A stretch of DNA of 64,000 bases from Tachypleus tridentatus (GCF_004210375.1 NC_134832.1:154501592-154565591), one strand, 5' to 3'; positions 50,001 through 60,850 are shown, counted from the stretch's first letter. Numbers and translations: made by a program. Notes: generated by a model from the letters alone, not told the origin.

Positions 50001-52840
50001 GGTGGTGTTGTGTGTTGACATGAGTGGCTCTAACAATACTATTATAAATTCTTTTTGTGTTGGTATGGGTGGATCAAAAAACATTATAACAAATATTCTC
50101 GTTGTGTTTTTCTTTGATATGGGTGAGACAAAAAATATTATTATAGGTGTCCAGGTGGTGTTTTGTGTTCATGTGAGTGAATCAAACAACATTATAACAA
50201 ATATTCTCGTAGTTTTCTCTCATGTGGGTAAATTTAACAACATTATTATAAGTGTCCTGGTGGTGTTTTGTGTTTATATGGGTGGCTTAAATAATATTAT
50301 AAGAAATATTCTCATTGTGTTTTATTCCGATATGGGTGAATCTAACATTATTATTATAAATGACTTTCTTGTGTTTTTTGTTGCTGTGTGTCGTTCAAAC
50401 ATCATTATAACAAATATTCTCGTTGTGTTTTTCAGTGATATGGGTGAGTCTAACAATATTATTATAATTGTTCTGTTGGTTCTTTGTGTTTATATGAGTG
50501 GCTTTAATAACATTATAACAAATATTCTCGTTGTGTTTTTTTTTTCTGATATAGGTGAAACACACAATATTATTATACATTTTCTGGTGGTGTTGTGTGT
50601 TGACATGAGTGGCTCTAACAATACTATTATAAATTCTTTTTGTGTTGGTATGGGTGGATCAAAAAACATTATAACAAATATTCTCGTTGTGTTTTTCTTT
50701 GATATGGGTGAGACAAAAAATATTATTATAGGTGTCCAGGTGGTGTTTTGTGTTCATGTGAGTGAATCAAACAACATTATAACAAATATTCTCGTAGTTT
50801 TCTCTCATGTGGGTAAATTTAACAACATTATTATAAGTGTCCTGGTGGTGTTTTGTGTTTATATGGGTGGCTTAAATAATATTATAAGAAATATTCTCAT
50901 TGTGTTTTATTCCGATATGGGTGAATCTAACATTATTATTATAAATGACTTTCTTGTGTTTTTTGTTGCTGTGTGTCGTTCAAACATCATTATAACAAAT
51001 ATTCTCGTTGTGTTTTTCAGTGATATGGGTGAGTCTAACAATATTATTATAATTGTTCTGTTGGTTCTTTGTGTTTATATGAGTGGCTTTAATAACATTA
51101 TAACAAATATTCTCGTTGTGTTTTTTTTTTCTGATATAGGTGAAACACACAATATTATTATACATTTTCTGGTGGTGTTGTGTGTTGACATGAGTGGCTC
51201 TAACAATACTATTATAAATTCTTTTTTTGTGTTGGTATGGGTGGATCAAAAACATTATAACAAATATTCTCGTTGTGTTTTTCTTTGATATGGGTGAGAC
51301 AAAAAATATTATTATAGGTGTCCAGGTGGTGTTTTGTGTTCATGTGAGTGAATCAAACAACATTATAACAAATATTCTCGTAGTTTTCTCTCATGTGGGT
51401 AAATTTAACAACATTATTATAAGTGTCCTGGTGGTGTTTTGTGTTTATATGGGTGGCTTAAATAATATTATAAGAAATATTCTCATTGTGTTTTATTCCG
51501 ATATGGGTGTATCTAACATTATTATTATAAATGACTTTCTTGTGTTTTTGTTGCTGTGTGTCGTTCAAACATCATTATAACAAATATTCTCGTTGTGTTT
51601 TTCAGTGATATGGGTGAGTCTAACAATATTATTATAATTGTTCTGTTGGTTCTTTGTGTTTATATGAGTGGCTTTAATAACATTATAACAAATATTCTCG
51701 TTGTGTTTTTTTTTCTGATATAGGTGAAACACACAATATTATTATAAATTTTCTGGTGGTGTTGTGTGTTGACATGAGTGGCTCTAACAATACTATTATA
51801 AATTCTTTTTGTGTTGGTATGGGTGGATCAAAAAACATTATAACAAATATTCTCGTTGTGTTTTTCTTTGATATGGGTGAGACAAAAAATATTATTATAG
51901 GTGTCCAGGTGGTGTTTTGTGTTGATATGGTTCGATCAAACAACATTATAACAAATTTTGTTGTTGTGTTTTTTCTGATATGTGTGAATCTAACAATATT
52001 ATTATAATCTGGTGGTGTTTTGTGTTTACATATTCGTGGCTCTAACAACATTGTAACAAATATTCTTGTTGTGTGTTTCTCTGATATGGGTGAATCTGAC
52101 AATGTTATTACAACCTGGTGGTTTTTTCTGTTGATATGGGTGGCTTAAAAACATCATAACAAATATTATCATTGTTTTTTACTCTGATATAGATGCATTT
52201 AACCATATTATTATAAATGTCTTTCTTGTGTTTTATGTTGCTATATCTGGATCAAATATCATTATAACAAATATTCTCGTTGTGTTTTTCAGTTATATGG
52301 GTGAGTCTAACAATATTATTATTAGTGTTCTGTTGGTGCTTTGTGTTGATATGGGTGGATCTAACAACATTATAACAAATATTCTCGTTGTTTTTTTCTC
52401 TGATATGGCTGAATCTAACAATATAATTATCAGTTTCCTGGTGTTGTTTTGTGTTGATATGGGTGGATCAAACAACATTATAACAAATATTCTCGTTGAG
52501 TTTTACTCTGAAATTGGTAAATCTAACAATATTATTATAAAATTTTTGGTGGTGTTTTGTGTTGATATCGGGGTATCAAGCAACATTATAACAAATATTC
52601 TCGTTGTGTTTTACTCTGATATTGGTGAATTTAACAATATTATTAAAAGTGTCCTGGTGATGTTTTGTGTTCATATGAGTGAATCAAACAACATTATAAC
52701 AAATATTCTCGTGGTTTTCTCTCATGTGGGTGAATCTAACAACATTATTATAAGTGTCCTGGTGGTGTTGTGTGTTGATATGAGTGGCTCTAACAATACT
52801 ATTATAAATTCGTTTTGGTTTGATATGGGTGGATAAAAAA
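47100..52840. repeat. Higher-order repeat, 583-586-bp blocks within larger duplications
   Basis: The marker AGGTGTCCAGGTGGTGTTTT preceded by AATATTATTAT recurs at about 47701, 48286, 49561, 50144, 50730, 51316 and 51899, giving steps of 583-586 bp. Segment 47100-47700 recurs at 48960-49560 (offset about 1860), and sequence after 48286 recurs after 51899 (offset about 3613). The blocks are nearly identical, differing mainly in the length of a poly-T run. Confidence 0.9.
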
Positions 52841-53765
52841 ATTATAACAAATATTCTAGTTGTGTTTTTCTCTGATATGGGTGAATCTAACCATATTATT
52901 GTAAGTGTCCTGGTGTTGTTTTGTGTTGATATGGGTAGATCAAACAACATTATAACAAATATTTTCGTTGTGTTTTTCTCTGATATGGGTGAATCTAACA
53001 ATATTATTATAAATGTCCTAATGGTGTTTTTTCTGGTGTTGGTGAATATAACAACATTATTATAAATGTTTTGTTTTGTTTTTTTTCTCTGTAATTGGTG
53101 GATCTAACAACATAATTATGAATGTTCTGTTTTCTCTGATATGTGTGAGTCTAACAATATTATTATAAATTTTCTGGTGGTGTTTTGTGTTGATATGGGT
53201 GGCTTTAATAACATTATAACAAATATTCTCGTTGTGTTTTTCTCTGATATGTGTGAGTCTAACAATATTATTATAAATTTTCTGGTGGTGTTTTGTGTTG
53301 ATATGGGTGGCTTTAATAACATTATAACAAATATTGTGGTTGTGTTTTTCTCTGATATGTGTGAGTCTAACAATATTATTATAAATTTTCTGGTGGTGTT
53401 TTGTGTTGATATGGGTGGCTTTAATAACATTATAACAAATACTGTCGTTGTGTTTTTCTCTGATATGTGTGAGTCTAACAATATTATTTTAAATTTTCTG
53501 GTGGTGTTTTGTGTTGATATGGGTTGCTTTAATAACATTATAACAAATACTGTCGTTGTGTTTTTCTCTGATATGGGTGAGTCTAACAATATTATTATAA
53601 ATGTCCTACTTATGTTTTCTCCGATTCAGGTCAATCTATTATAAATGTTTTGGTTGTGATTTGTGTTGAAATGTGTGTATCTAATAACATTAGTATAAAT
53701 TTTCTGGTTGTGTTTTGTTCCGAACTAGTTGTGTGTAGCAACATTATAATAAATGTTCTTGTTGT

Positions 53766-54015
53766 GTTCTGCAATAGCTAATCTGTTGGTTGAAAACTTA
53801 TTTATTTGTTATCGAAGTGCAGTTGTGTTTGAGCAACGATAAAGATTTTATTGTTTTTTTAAAACCTTTTACTGCTTTTTTAGTGTCATGTTTATAAATT
53901 GTTTTATATGTTATATTTATAAAATAGTTATGTGTAATTTCTTTGTTGTGATATTACATTGCTCTTTAGTAGACTTATGATACTGAAATCTAATATATTT
54001 TATACGTTTGTATAT
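53766..54015. other. AT-rich junction between array and PLE
   Basis: No ORF or repeat unit is present. The PLE 3' end begins near 54016. Confidence 0.4.
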
Positions 54016-54106
54016 GCAGAAACAGCTCGTTTGGGTTGAGAAAATATTTTACATAGAAGAGCGAACAACGTTTCGACCTTCCTGGGTTATCTTCAGGTTA
54101 ACAAAG

Positions 54107-54386
54107 AATTTGTTTGTTTGTTTGGGAATTTCGCACAAAGCTACTCGAGGGCTATCTGTGCTAGCCGTCCCTAATTTAGCAGTGTAAGACTAGAGGGAAG
54201 TCAGCTAGTCATCACCACCAACCGCCAACTCTTGGGATACTCTTTTACCAACGAATAGTGGGATTGACCGTCACATTATACACCCCCACGGCTGGGAGGG
54301 CGAGCATATTTAACGCGACGCGGGCACAAACCCGCGACCCTCGGATTACGAGTCGCACGCCTTACGCGCTAGGCCATGCCAGGCCT
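54107..54386 (-). mobile_element. SINE family A copy 9 inserted in PLE-A
   Basis: A full-length minus-strand copy, tail (TTTGTTTGTTTG) at the left and head (reverse of GGCCTGGCATGGCC) at the right. It is flanked by a perfect 11-bp duplication GGTTAACAAAG (54096-54106 and 54387-54397). The target is PLE-A 3' sequence: removing the SINE and one duplicate restores continuity with copy B, so the SINE is younger than the PLE. Confidence 0.96.
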
Positions 54387-54449
54387 GGTTAACAAAGGAA
54401 GAGTTTACAACTAACCGTTACTGAGCACGTTTCACGGACGAGAGTTTAA

Positions 54450-55360
54450 ACGGGTAGAAGATTGTAGAGAGTGTTGAAGTTGAATGTTATGTTATTAATT
54501 AGTATAGGTATAAAGATTTGTAGAGGGTGTTGAAGTTGAATGTTATGTTAGTAATTAGTATAGGTATAAAGATTTGTAGAGGGTGTTGAAGTTGAATGTT
54601 ATGTTATTAATTAGTATAGGTATAAAGATTTGTAGAGGGTGTTGAAGTTGAATGTTATGTTAGTAATTAGTATAGGTATAAAGATTTGTAGAGGGTGTTG
54701 AAGCTGAATGTTATGTTAGTAATTAGTATAGGTATAAAGATTTGTAGAGGTGTTGAAGTTGAATGTTATGTTATTAATTAGTATAGGTATAAAGATTTGT
54801 AGAGGGTGTTGAAGTTGAATGTCATGTTATTAATTAGTATAGGTATAAAGATTTGCAGAGGGTGTTGAAGTTGAATGTTATGTTATTAATTAGTATAGGT
54901 ATAAAGATTTGTAGAGGTGTTGAAGTTGAATGTTATATTTATTAATTAGTATAGGTATAAAGATTTGTAGAGGGTGTTGAAGTTGAATGTTATGTTATTA
55001 ATTAGTACAGGTATAAAGATTTGTAGAGGGTGTTGAAGTTGAATGTTATGTTATTAATTAGTATAGGTATAAAGATTTGTAGAGGGTGTTGAAGTTGAAT
55101 GTTATGTTATTAATTAGTATAGGTATAAAGATTTGTAGAGGGTGTTGAAGTTGAATGTTATGTTATTAATTAGTATAGGTATAAAGATTTGTAGAGGGTG
55201 TTGAAGTTGAATGTTATGTTATTAATTAGTATAGGTATAAAGATTTGCAGAGGGTGTTGAAGTTGAATGTTATGTTATTAATTAGTATAGGTATAAAGAT
55301 TTGTAGAGGGTGTTGAAGTTGAATGTTATGTTAGTAATTAGTATAGGTATAAAGATGTTG
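54450..55360. repeat. 56-bp tandem array in the PLE-A 3' end, about 16 units
   Basis: The unit contains TAATTAGTATAGGTATAAAG, then ATTTGTAGAGGGTGTTGAAG. The inverted copy B has the same sequence once only (CTTTATACCTATACTAATTA at about 60636-60655, then CTACCCGTTTATACTCTCGT), which is the pre-expansion state. Units of 54-57 bp differ by single-base indels. Confidence 0.95.
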
Positions 55361-55399
55361 CTTTATATTGGTTTAATTTTGCTTTTGTTTATATTTGTT

Positions 55400-56115
55400 T
55401 CCCTACTTAGTATTTGGATGTTTTCTATGGTTATGTTGTGTTTGATTTGAAGTGTTAAAAACGTGTGAAGGTGTTTTTTTTTGTTGTTCTTTGAATCTGG
55501 TTTCCATTTTGTGCTTGTTTCTCCAGTGTAGAAGTCATGACAGTTGTTGCATTGTATTTTATAAATTATGTTGGTGTTGTATTTGTCAGTATAGTTTTTA
55601 TATAGTATGGATTTTAGTTTTGTACCTAATTTTAAAATAAATTTGGTGTTTACTGGAATGTTGTGTTTTGTTATAAGTTGTTTTTTTTTTCCAAATGTTG
55701 GTTATTTTTCCGCTAATATCGAAAACATATGGTATGCAACAGTGTAAGGCTTTATAGGTTGTTGTATCTTGGGATTTATTATTGTTTGTTTGTTGTTCGT
55801 CTAGATGTGTGCATGTAATTTTTTTTCTAGGGTTTTTGGAAGAAATTTGTTGATGTTGATGAAGTGTTGTTATATTTTGTTCATTTCATCGTTAATTTTA
55901 TCAGTTTTGTGGCTGAGTTTATTTGGTTTCTTAATATGTTGAGTTTTTGTTTTGTTTCATGTGCTGAGTCCCAAGGAATGTATAATCCAGTATGGGTGCT
56001 TTTTCTGTGGACTTCTGTTTTGAATTGTGTATCGGTTCTTGTGATCTTGAGGTTAAGAAATGCTATTTGATTAATTTTTCGTGTTCACAGGTGAAGTTAA
56101 TGTTAGAGTGTATCA
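55400..56115 (-). pseudogene. PLE-A C-terminal reverse transcriptase and GIY-YIG region
   Basis: Immediately after the array the minus strand resumes as NINFTCEHEK, then AFLNLKITRTDTQFKTEVHR and KSTHTGLYIPWDSAHETKQK (56090-55930). It ends with YKIQCNNCHDFYTGETSTK (about 55560-55500) and LNQYKG-like residues before the stop. The spacing CNNC...YTGET followed by a basic RFKEH-type motif (clear in copy B) is that of PLE GIY-YIG endonucleases. Frameshifts prevent any intact product. Confidence 0.8.
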
Positions 56116-56129
56116 AGTAAACATGGTTG

Positions 56130-58995
56130 AAACAACTGTGTGTTTTACAGTAATTATGTGTTAACATACCTGTATCAGTATAGTAAACTGTGTGTTTTGC
56201 AGTAATTATGTGTTAACATACCTGCATCAGTATAGTAAACTGTGTGTTTTGCAGTAATTATGTGTTAACATACCTGCATCAGTATAGTAAACTGTGTGTT
56301 TTGCAGTAATTATGTGTTAACATACCTGCATCAGTATAGTAAACTGCGTGTTTTGCAGTAATTATGTGTTAACATACCTGCATCAGTATAGTAAACTGCG
56401 TGTTTTGCAGTAATTATGTGTTAACATACCTGCATCAGTATAGTAAACTGTGTGTTTTGCAGTAATTATGTGTTAACATACCTGCATCAGTATAGTAAAC
56501 TGTGTGTTTTGCAGTAATTATGTGTTAACATACCTGCATCAGTATAGTAAACTGTGTGTTTTGCAGTAATTATGTGTTAACATACCTGCATCAGTATAGT
56601 AAACTGTGTGTTTTGCAGTAATTATGTGTTAACATACCTGCATCAGTATAGTAAACTGTGTGTTTTGCAGTAACTATGTGTTAACATACCTGCATCAGTA
56701 TAGTAAACTGTGTGTTTTGCAGTAATTATGTGTTAACATACCTGCATCAGTATAGTAAACTGTGTGTTTTGCAGTAATTATGTGTTAACATACCTGCATC
56801 AGTATAGTAAACTGTGTGTTTTGCAGTAACTATGTGTTAACATACCTGCATCAGTATAGTAAACTGTGTGTTTTGCAGTAATTATGTGTTAACATACCTG
56901 CATCAGAAAAGTAAACTGTGTGTTTTGCAGTAATTATATGTTAACATACCTGCATCAGAAAAGTAAACTGTGTGTTTTGCAGTAATTATATGTTAACATA
57001 CCTGCATCAGTATAGTAAACTGTGTGTTTTGCAGTAATTATGTGTTAACATACCTGCATCAGTATAGTAAACTGTGTGTTTTGCAGTAATTATGTGTTAA
57101 CATACCTGCATCAGTATAGTAAACTGTGTGTTTTGCAGTAATTATGTGTTAACATACCTGCATCAGTATAGTAAACTGTGTGTTTTGCAGTAATTATATG
57201 TTAACATACCTGCATCAGTATAGTAAACTGTGTGTTTTGCAGTAATTATATGTTAACATACCTGCATCAGTATAGTAAACTGTGTGTTTTGCAGTAATTA
57301 TGTGTTAACATACCTGCATCAGTATAGTAAACTGTGTGTTTTGCAGTAATTATGTGTTAACATACCTGCATCAGTATAGTAAACTGTGTGTTTTGCAGTA
57401 ATTATGTGTTAACATACCTGCATCAGTATAGTAAACTGTGTGTTTTGCAGTAATTATGTGTTAACATACCTGCATCAGTATAGTAAACTGTGTGTTTTGC
57501 AGTAATTATGTGTTAACATACCTGCATCAGTATAGTAAACTGTGTGTTTTGCAGTAATTATGTGTTAACATACCTGCATCAGCATAGTAAACTGTGTGTT
57601 TTGCAGTAATTATGTGTTAACATACCTGCATCAGTATAGTAAACTGTGTGTTTTGCAGTAATTATGTGTTAACATACCTGCATCAGTATAGTAAACTGTG
57701 TGTTTTGCAGTAATTATGTGTTAACATACCTGCATCAGTATAGTAAACTGTGTGTTTTGCAGTAATTATGTGTTAACATACCTGCATCAGTATAGTAAAC
57801 TGTGTGTTTTGCAGTAACTATGTGTTAACATACCTGCATCAGTATAGTAAACTGTGTGTTTTGCAGTAATTATGTGTTAACATACCTGCATCAGAAAAGT
57901 AAACTGTGTGTTTTGCAGTAATTATATGTTAACATACCTGCATCAGAAAAGTAAACTGTGTGTTTTGCAGTAATTATATGTTAACATACCTGCATCAGTA
58001 TAGTAAACTGTGTGTTTTGCAGTAATTATGTGTTAACATACCTGCATCAGTATAGTAAACTGTGTGTTTTGCAGTAATTATGTGTTAACATACCTGCATC
58101 AGTATAGTAAACTGTGTGTTTTGCAGTAATTATGTGTTAACATACCTGCATCAGTATAGTAAACTGTGTGTTTTGCAGTAATTATATGTTAACATACCTG
58201 CATCAGTATAGTAAACTGTGTGTTTTGCAGTAATTATATGTTAACATACCTGCATCAGTATAGTAAACTGTGTGTTTTGCAGTAATTATGTGTTAACATA
58301 CCTGCATCAGTATAGTAAACTGTGTGTTTTGCAGTAATTATGTGTTAACATACCTGCATCAGTATAGTAAACTGTGTGTTTTGCAGTAATTATGTGTTAA
58401 CATACCTGCATCAGTATAGTAAACTGTGTGTTTTGCAGTAATTATGTGTTAACATACCCGCATCAGTATAGTAAACTGTGTGTTTTGCAGTAATTATGTG
58501 TTAACATACCTGCATCAGTATAGTAAACTGTGTGTTTTGCAGTAATTATGTGTTAACATACCTGCATCAGCATAGTAAACTGTGTGTTTTGCAGTAATTA
58601 TGTGTTAACATACCTGCATCAGCATAGTAAACTGTGTGTTTTGCAGTAATTATGTGTTAACATACCTGCATCAGTATAGTAAACTGTGTGTTTTGCAGTA
58701 ATTATGTGTTAACATACCTGCATCAGTATAGTAAACTGTGTGTTTTGCAGTAATTATGTGTTAACATACCTGCATCAGTATAGTAAACTGTGTGTTTTGC
58801 AGTAATTATATGTTAACATACCTGCATCAGTATAGTAAACTGTGTGTTTTGCAGTAATTATATGTTAACATACCTGCATCAGTATAGTAAACTGTGTGTT
58901 TTGCAGTAATTATATGTTAACATACCTGCATCAGTATAGTAAACTGTGTGTTTTGCAGTAATTATATGTTAACATACCTGTATCAGTATAGTAGT
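56130..58995. repeat. 52-bp tandem array inside PLE-A, about 55 units
   Basis: The unit contains TAACATACCTGCATCAGTAT, then AGTAAACTGTGTGTTTTGCA and GTAATTATGTGT. On the minus strand each unit carries CAGGTATGTTAAC; at the array edge this reads TAC AGG TAT GTT (YRYV), the start of the reverse transcriptase active-site box. PLE coding resumes directly at the other side. Rare variants (CAGAAAAGTAAAC at 56903/57891, CAGCATAGTAAAC at 57580/58568) recur at 988 bp, i.e. 19 units, revealing a duplicated block. Units are very homogeneous, so the array is young. Confidence 0.97.
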
Positions 58996-60128
58996 GGGTG
59001 TAAGGCTGAAGTGATCGCTTCAGATTTAATCTGTGTCTTAAAAATGTTGGCTAAAACTGTTAACACGGGATTCCCTATACTTAGGCCATTTATTTGTAGG
59101 CAGTTTTGGTTATTGAACATAAAGTTAGTTTTGATGGTAGTAAATTCTATAAGGGTTGCTAATTGATTACCGGGGATGTGTATCAATGGGTTGGGGTCTT
59201 GGATATAAAGTTTTAAATCTGTCTTGCAGGCTTCAGTTGTTGGGACTTCTGTGAAGAGGGAGATTACATCAAAACTGGTCGTTAAGGCTTTATGATTTAG
59301 TTGATTAAGAATATATTTAAAGTTAAAAAGAATCTTTCAAAATGGAGCCAGCTGTTGTTACATATTTAGAAAATCCCCACGCTATATATTTACTGAGGTT
59401 GTATTTAAATGTTTCGTAGCTCAACATTATGGGTCTTAGTGGACAATTGGGTTTGTGAGGTTTGGGGGTGCCGTATAGTTGTGGTTTGCGTGAGTCGGTC
59501 TTTCGCAGGTAGGAATAAATGTTTTCTGAGATTGTGTTGGATTTTTTCATTTTCAGTAGTATTTTGTTTAATTGGTTTTCATGTGTTTTTGTTGGATTTG
59601 TGTTTATTAGTTTAAATTTGTTTGTATTTATAAAATGTTGTTTATTTTTGGAATGTATTCATTTGTGTTCATTATAACTACAACATTGCCTTTATCTTCG
59701 TTTAGAATTTTGATGTTGTTGTTTTGTGTTAAGTTGTTTATAGAATTAATATCTTTGCATGTGAGGTTGTTTTTAATTTTCTTTTCTGTGAGATTATGTT
59801 GATGGTTTTGTGTGAAAATGTTTAGAAAAAGGTCTTTAAGATACTGTTTTGAGGTATTTTGGAGAAATAGATGTTTTCAGTTCTGCCTGGAAAGATAGGT
59901 TGTTGGTTGTCATTAGAATTGTTGTCGAAGTTGTTTTCTTTTTGTTGGTTCTTTTCCGTTGTTTTATTGGTGTTTTCAGTCTGTGTAAAGTAGATCACCA
60001 GTCTTCTAGCTAGATCTTCCAGGCAGGATTTCATTTCGGTGGATGGAATATTTCTAGGTGTTACCGTAAAGTCGAATCCGTTGTTGAGTATATGTATTTC
60101 TTCATTGCTTAATTTTCGGTCGGATCTG
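58983..60128 (-). pseudogene. PLE-A N-terminal and reverse transcriptase core
   Basis: Four frame-shifted pieces are visible. The first, 59822-60128, is the N-terminal PLE region (LSNEEIHILNNGFDF, PSTEMKSCLEDLARR). The second, about 59640-59800, contains LNEDKGNVVVIM. The third, 59323-59550, is an open segment with QLYGTPKPHKP (LYGTPKPHKP at 59449-59478), CPLRPIM and NLSKYIAWGFS. The fourth, 58983-59186, has FMFNNQNCLQINGLSIGNP and LTVLANIF (about 59040-59115). Just after it, at about 58970, the minus strand reads YRYV, the start of the catalytic YRYVDD-type box, and then the 52-bp array begins. A TGA replaces the expected tryptophan codon before YRYV. Confidence 0.85.
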
Positions 60129-60850
60129 TTAAAACAAATTACACGCACACACTTAGACGAACAACAAACAAACAACAATAAATTCCAAGATACAAATTCA
60201 ACAAACTCCAGAACCTTATACTGCTGCATATCACATGTTCCCGACATCAGCGAGAAAATAACCAACATTTGGAAAAAAAACTTGTAACAAAACACAACAT
60301 TCCAGTAAACACCAAATTTATTTTACAATCAGGTACAAAACTGAGGTCTATACTATATAAAAACTACACTGACAAACACCAACATTATTTATAAAATACA
60401 ATGCAACAACTGTCATGAATTCTATACTGGAGAAATAAATAGAAAAATGGAAACTAGATTCAAAGAACACAAAAAATACCTTCACACATTTTTGAACACT
60501 GCAAGTCAAATAAACACAACGTAACCACAGAAAACTGCCAGATACTAAGGAAGGAAAAATATAAACAAACGCAAAATCAAAGAATCCCTACTTAAACAAC
60601 AGCTAAAACCAAAATTAAACCAATATAAAGGAACACCTTTATACCTATACTAATTAATAGCCTAATATCCAACTGCAACGTCCCCTACCCGTTTATACTC
60701 TCGTCCTTGAGAAGTGCTCAGTAACGGTCAGTTGCAAAACCTTTCTTTGGTAACCTAAAGATGACCTAGGAAGGTCGAAACGTTGTTCTCTGCTTACCAA
60801 TAAAAGTGTTAAATTCCATACCAGCCGTTCTGAGATATATTTTTATTTCA
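60129..60850 (+). mobile_element. Penelope-like element B, 5'-truncated, inverted relative to A
   Basis: The plus strand from about 60137 matches the minus strand of 55860-54016: TTACACGCACACACTTAGAC, AACATTTGGAAAAAAAACTT, AACATTCCAGTAAACACCAA, ATGCAACAACTGTCATGA, then the C-terminal region with YTGE and METRFKEHKK. The 3' end carries GACCTAGGAAGGTCGAAAC (about 60762-60780) and finishes near GAGATATATTTTTATTTC (60831-60850). It lacks the reverse transcriptase and has a 5-bp deletion relative to A that shifts the frame before the GIY-YIG-like part. It abuts the 5' end of A head-to-head. Confidence 0.9.
60758..60790 (+). other. Conserved stem-loop near the PLE 3' end
   Basis: AAGATGACCTAGGAAGGTCG followed by AAACGTTGTTC can form a 5-bp stem, GACCT/AGGTC, with loop AGGA. 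The same segment in copy A (54060-54095, minus) has a weaker stem (ACC/GGT). The GAAAC after the stem recalls the hammerhead motifs reported in Penelope-like elements, but the CUGANGA core is not intact here. Confidence 0.4.

Larger units (their letters stand above)
37620..53765. repeat. 16-kb array of 54-bp monomers / 108-bp dimers, about 300 monomers
   Basis: Two related 54-bp halves alternate. One contains GTGAATCTAACAATATTATT then ATAAATGTCCTGGTGG; the other contains GTGGATCAAACAACATTATA then ACAAATATTCTCGTTGTG. The left 600 bp is the most diverged and the right end stops near 53765. The 54-bp period keeps frames open on both strands: a plus frame of the DMGESNNIIINVLVVFCV type (428 codons at 50002-51288) and a minus frame of the ISEKNTTRIFVIMLFDPP type. 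Frequent frameshifts and stops elsewhere argue against coding. Nested higher-order duplications are described in the findings. Confidence 0.95.
54016..60136 (-). mobile_element. Penelope-like element A (minus strand), decayed, with two internal arrays
   Basis: From about 60136 downwards the minus strand encodes, in broken frames, the PLE order: an N-terminal region (RKLSNEEIHILNNGFDFTV), an INEDKG-type block (ILNEDKGNVVVIM), LYGTPKPHKP...LRPI, GLSIGNPVLTVLANIF, YRYV, AFLNLKITRT...FKTEVHRKS, and a GIY-YIG-type region with YKIQCNNCHDFYTGET. The last 100 bp match the 3' end of copy B. Two tandem arrays (54450-55360, 56130-58995) and one SINE (54107-54386) lie within it. Without these insertions it is about 2 kb. 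Penelope-like elements pair a telomerase-related reverse transcriptase with a GIY-YIG endonuclease; this copy is inactive. Confidence 0.9.

Noticed and set aside
50002..51288. 428-codon plus-strand open frame in the 16-kb array
   Set aside because: The period is 54 bp, so any stop-free frame of the unit stays open. The minus strand is open as well, frameshifts occur in neighbouring blocks, and no domain is recognisable.
54070..54106. Active hammerhead ribozyme in PLE-A
   Set aside because: The stem is weakened in this copy and the CUGANGA core is out of register; the SINE also splits the adjacent sequence.
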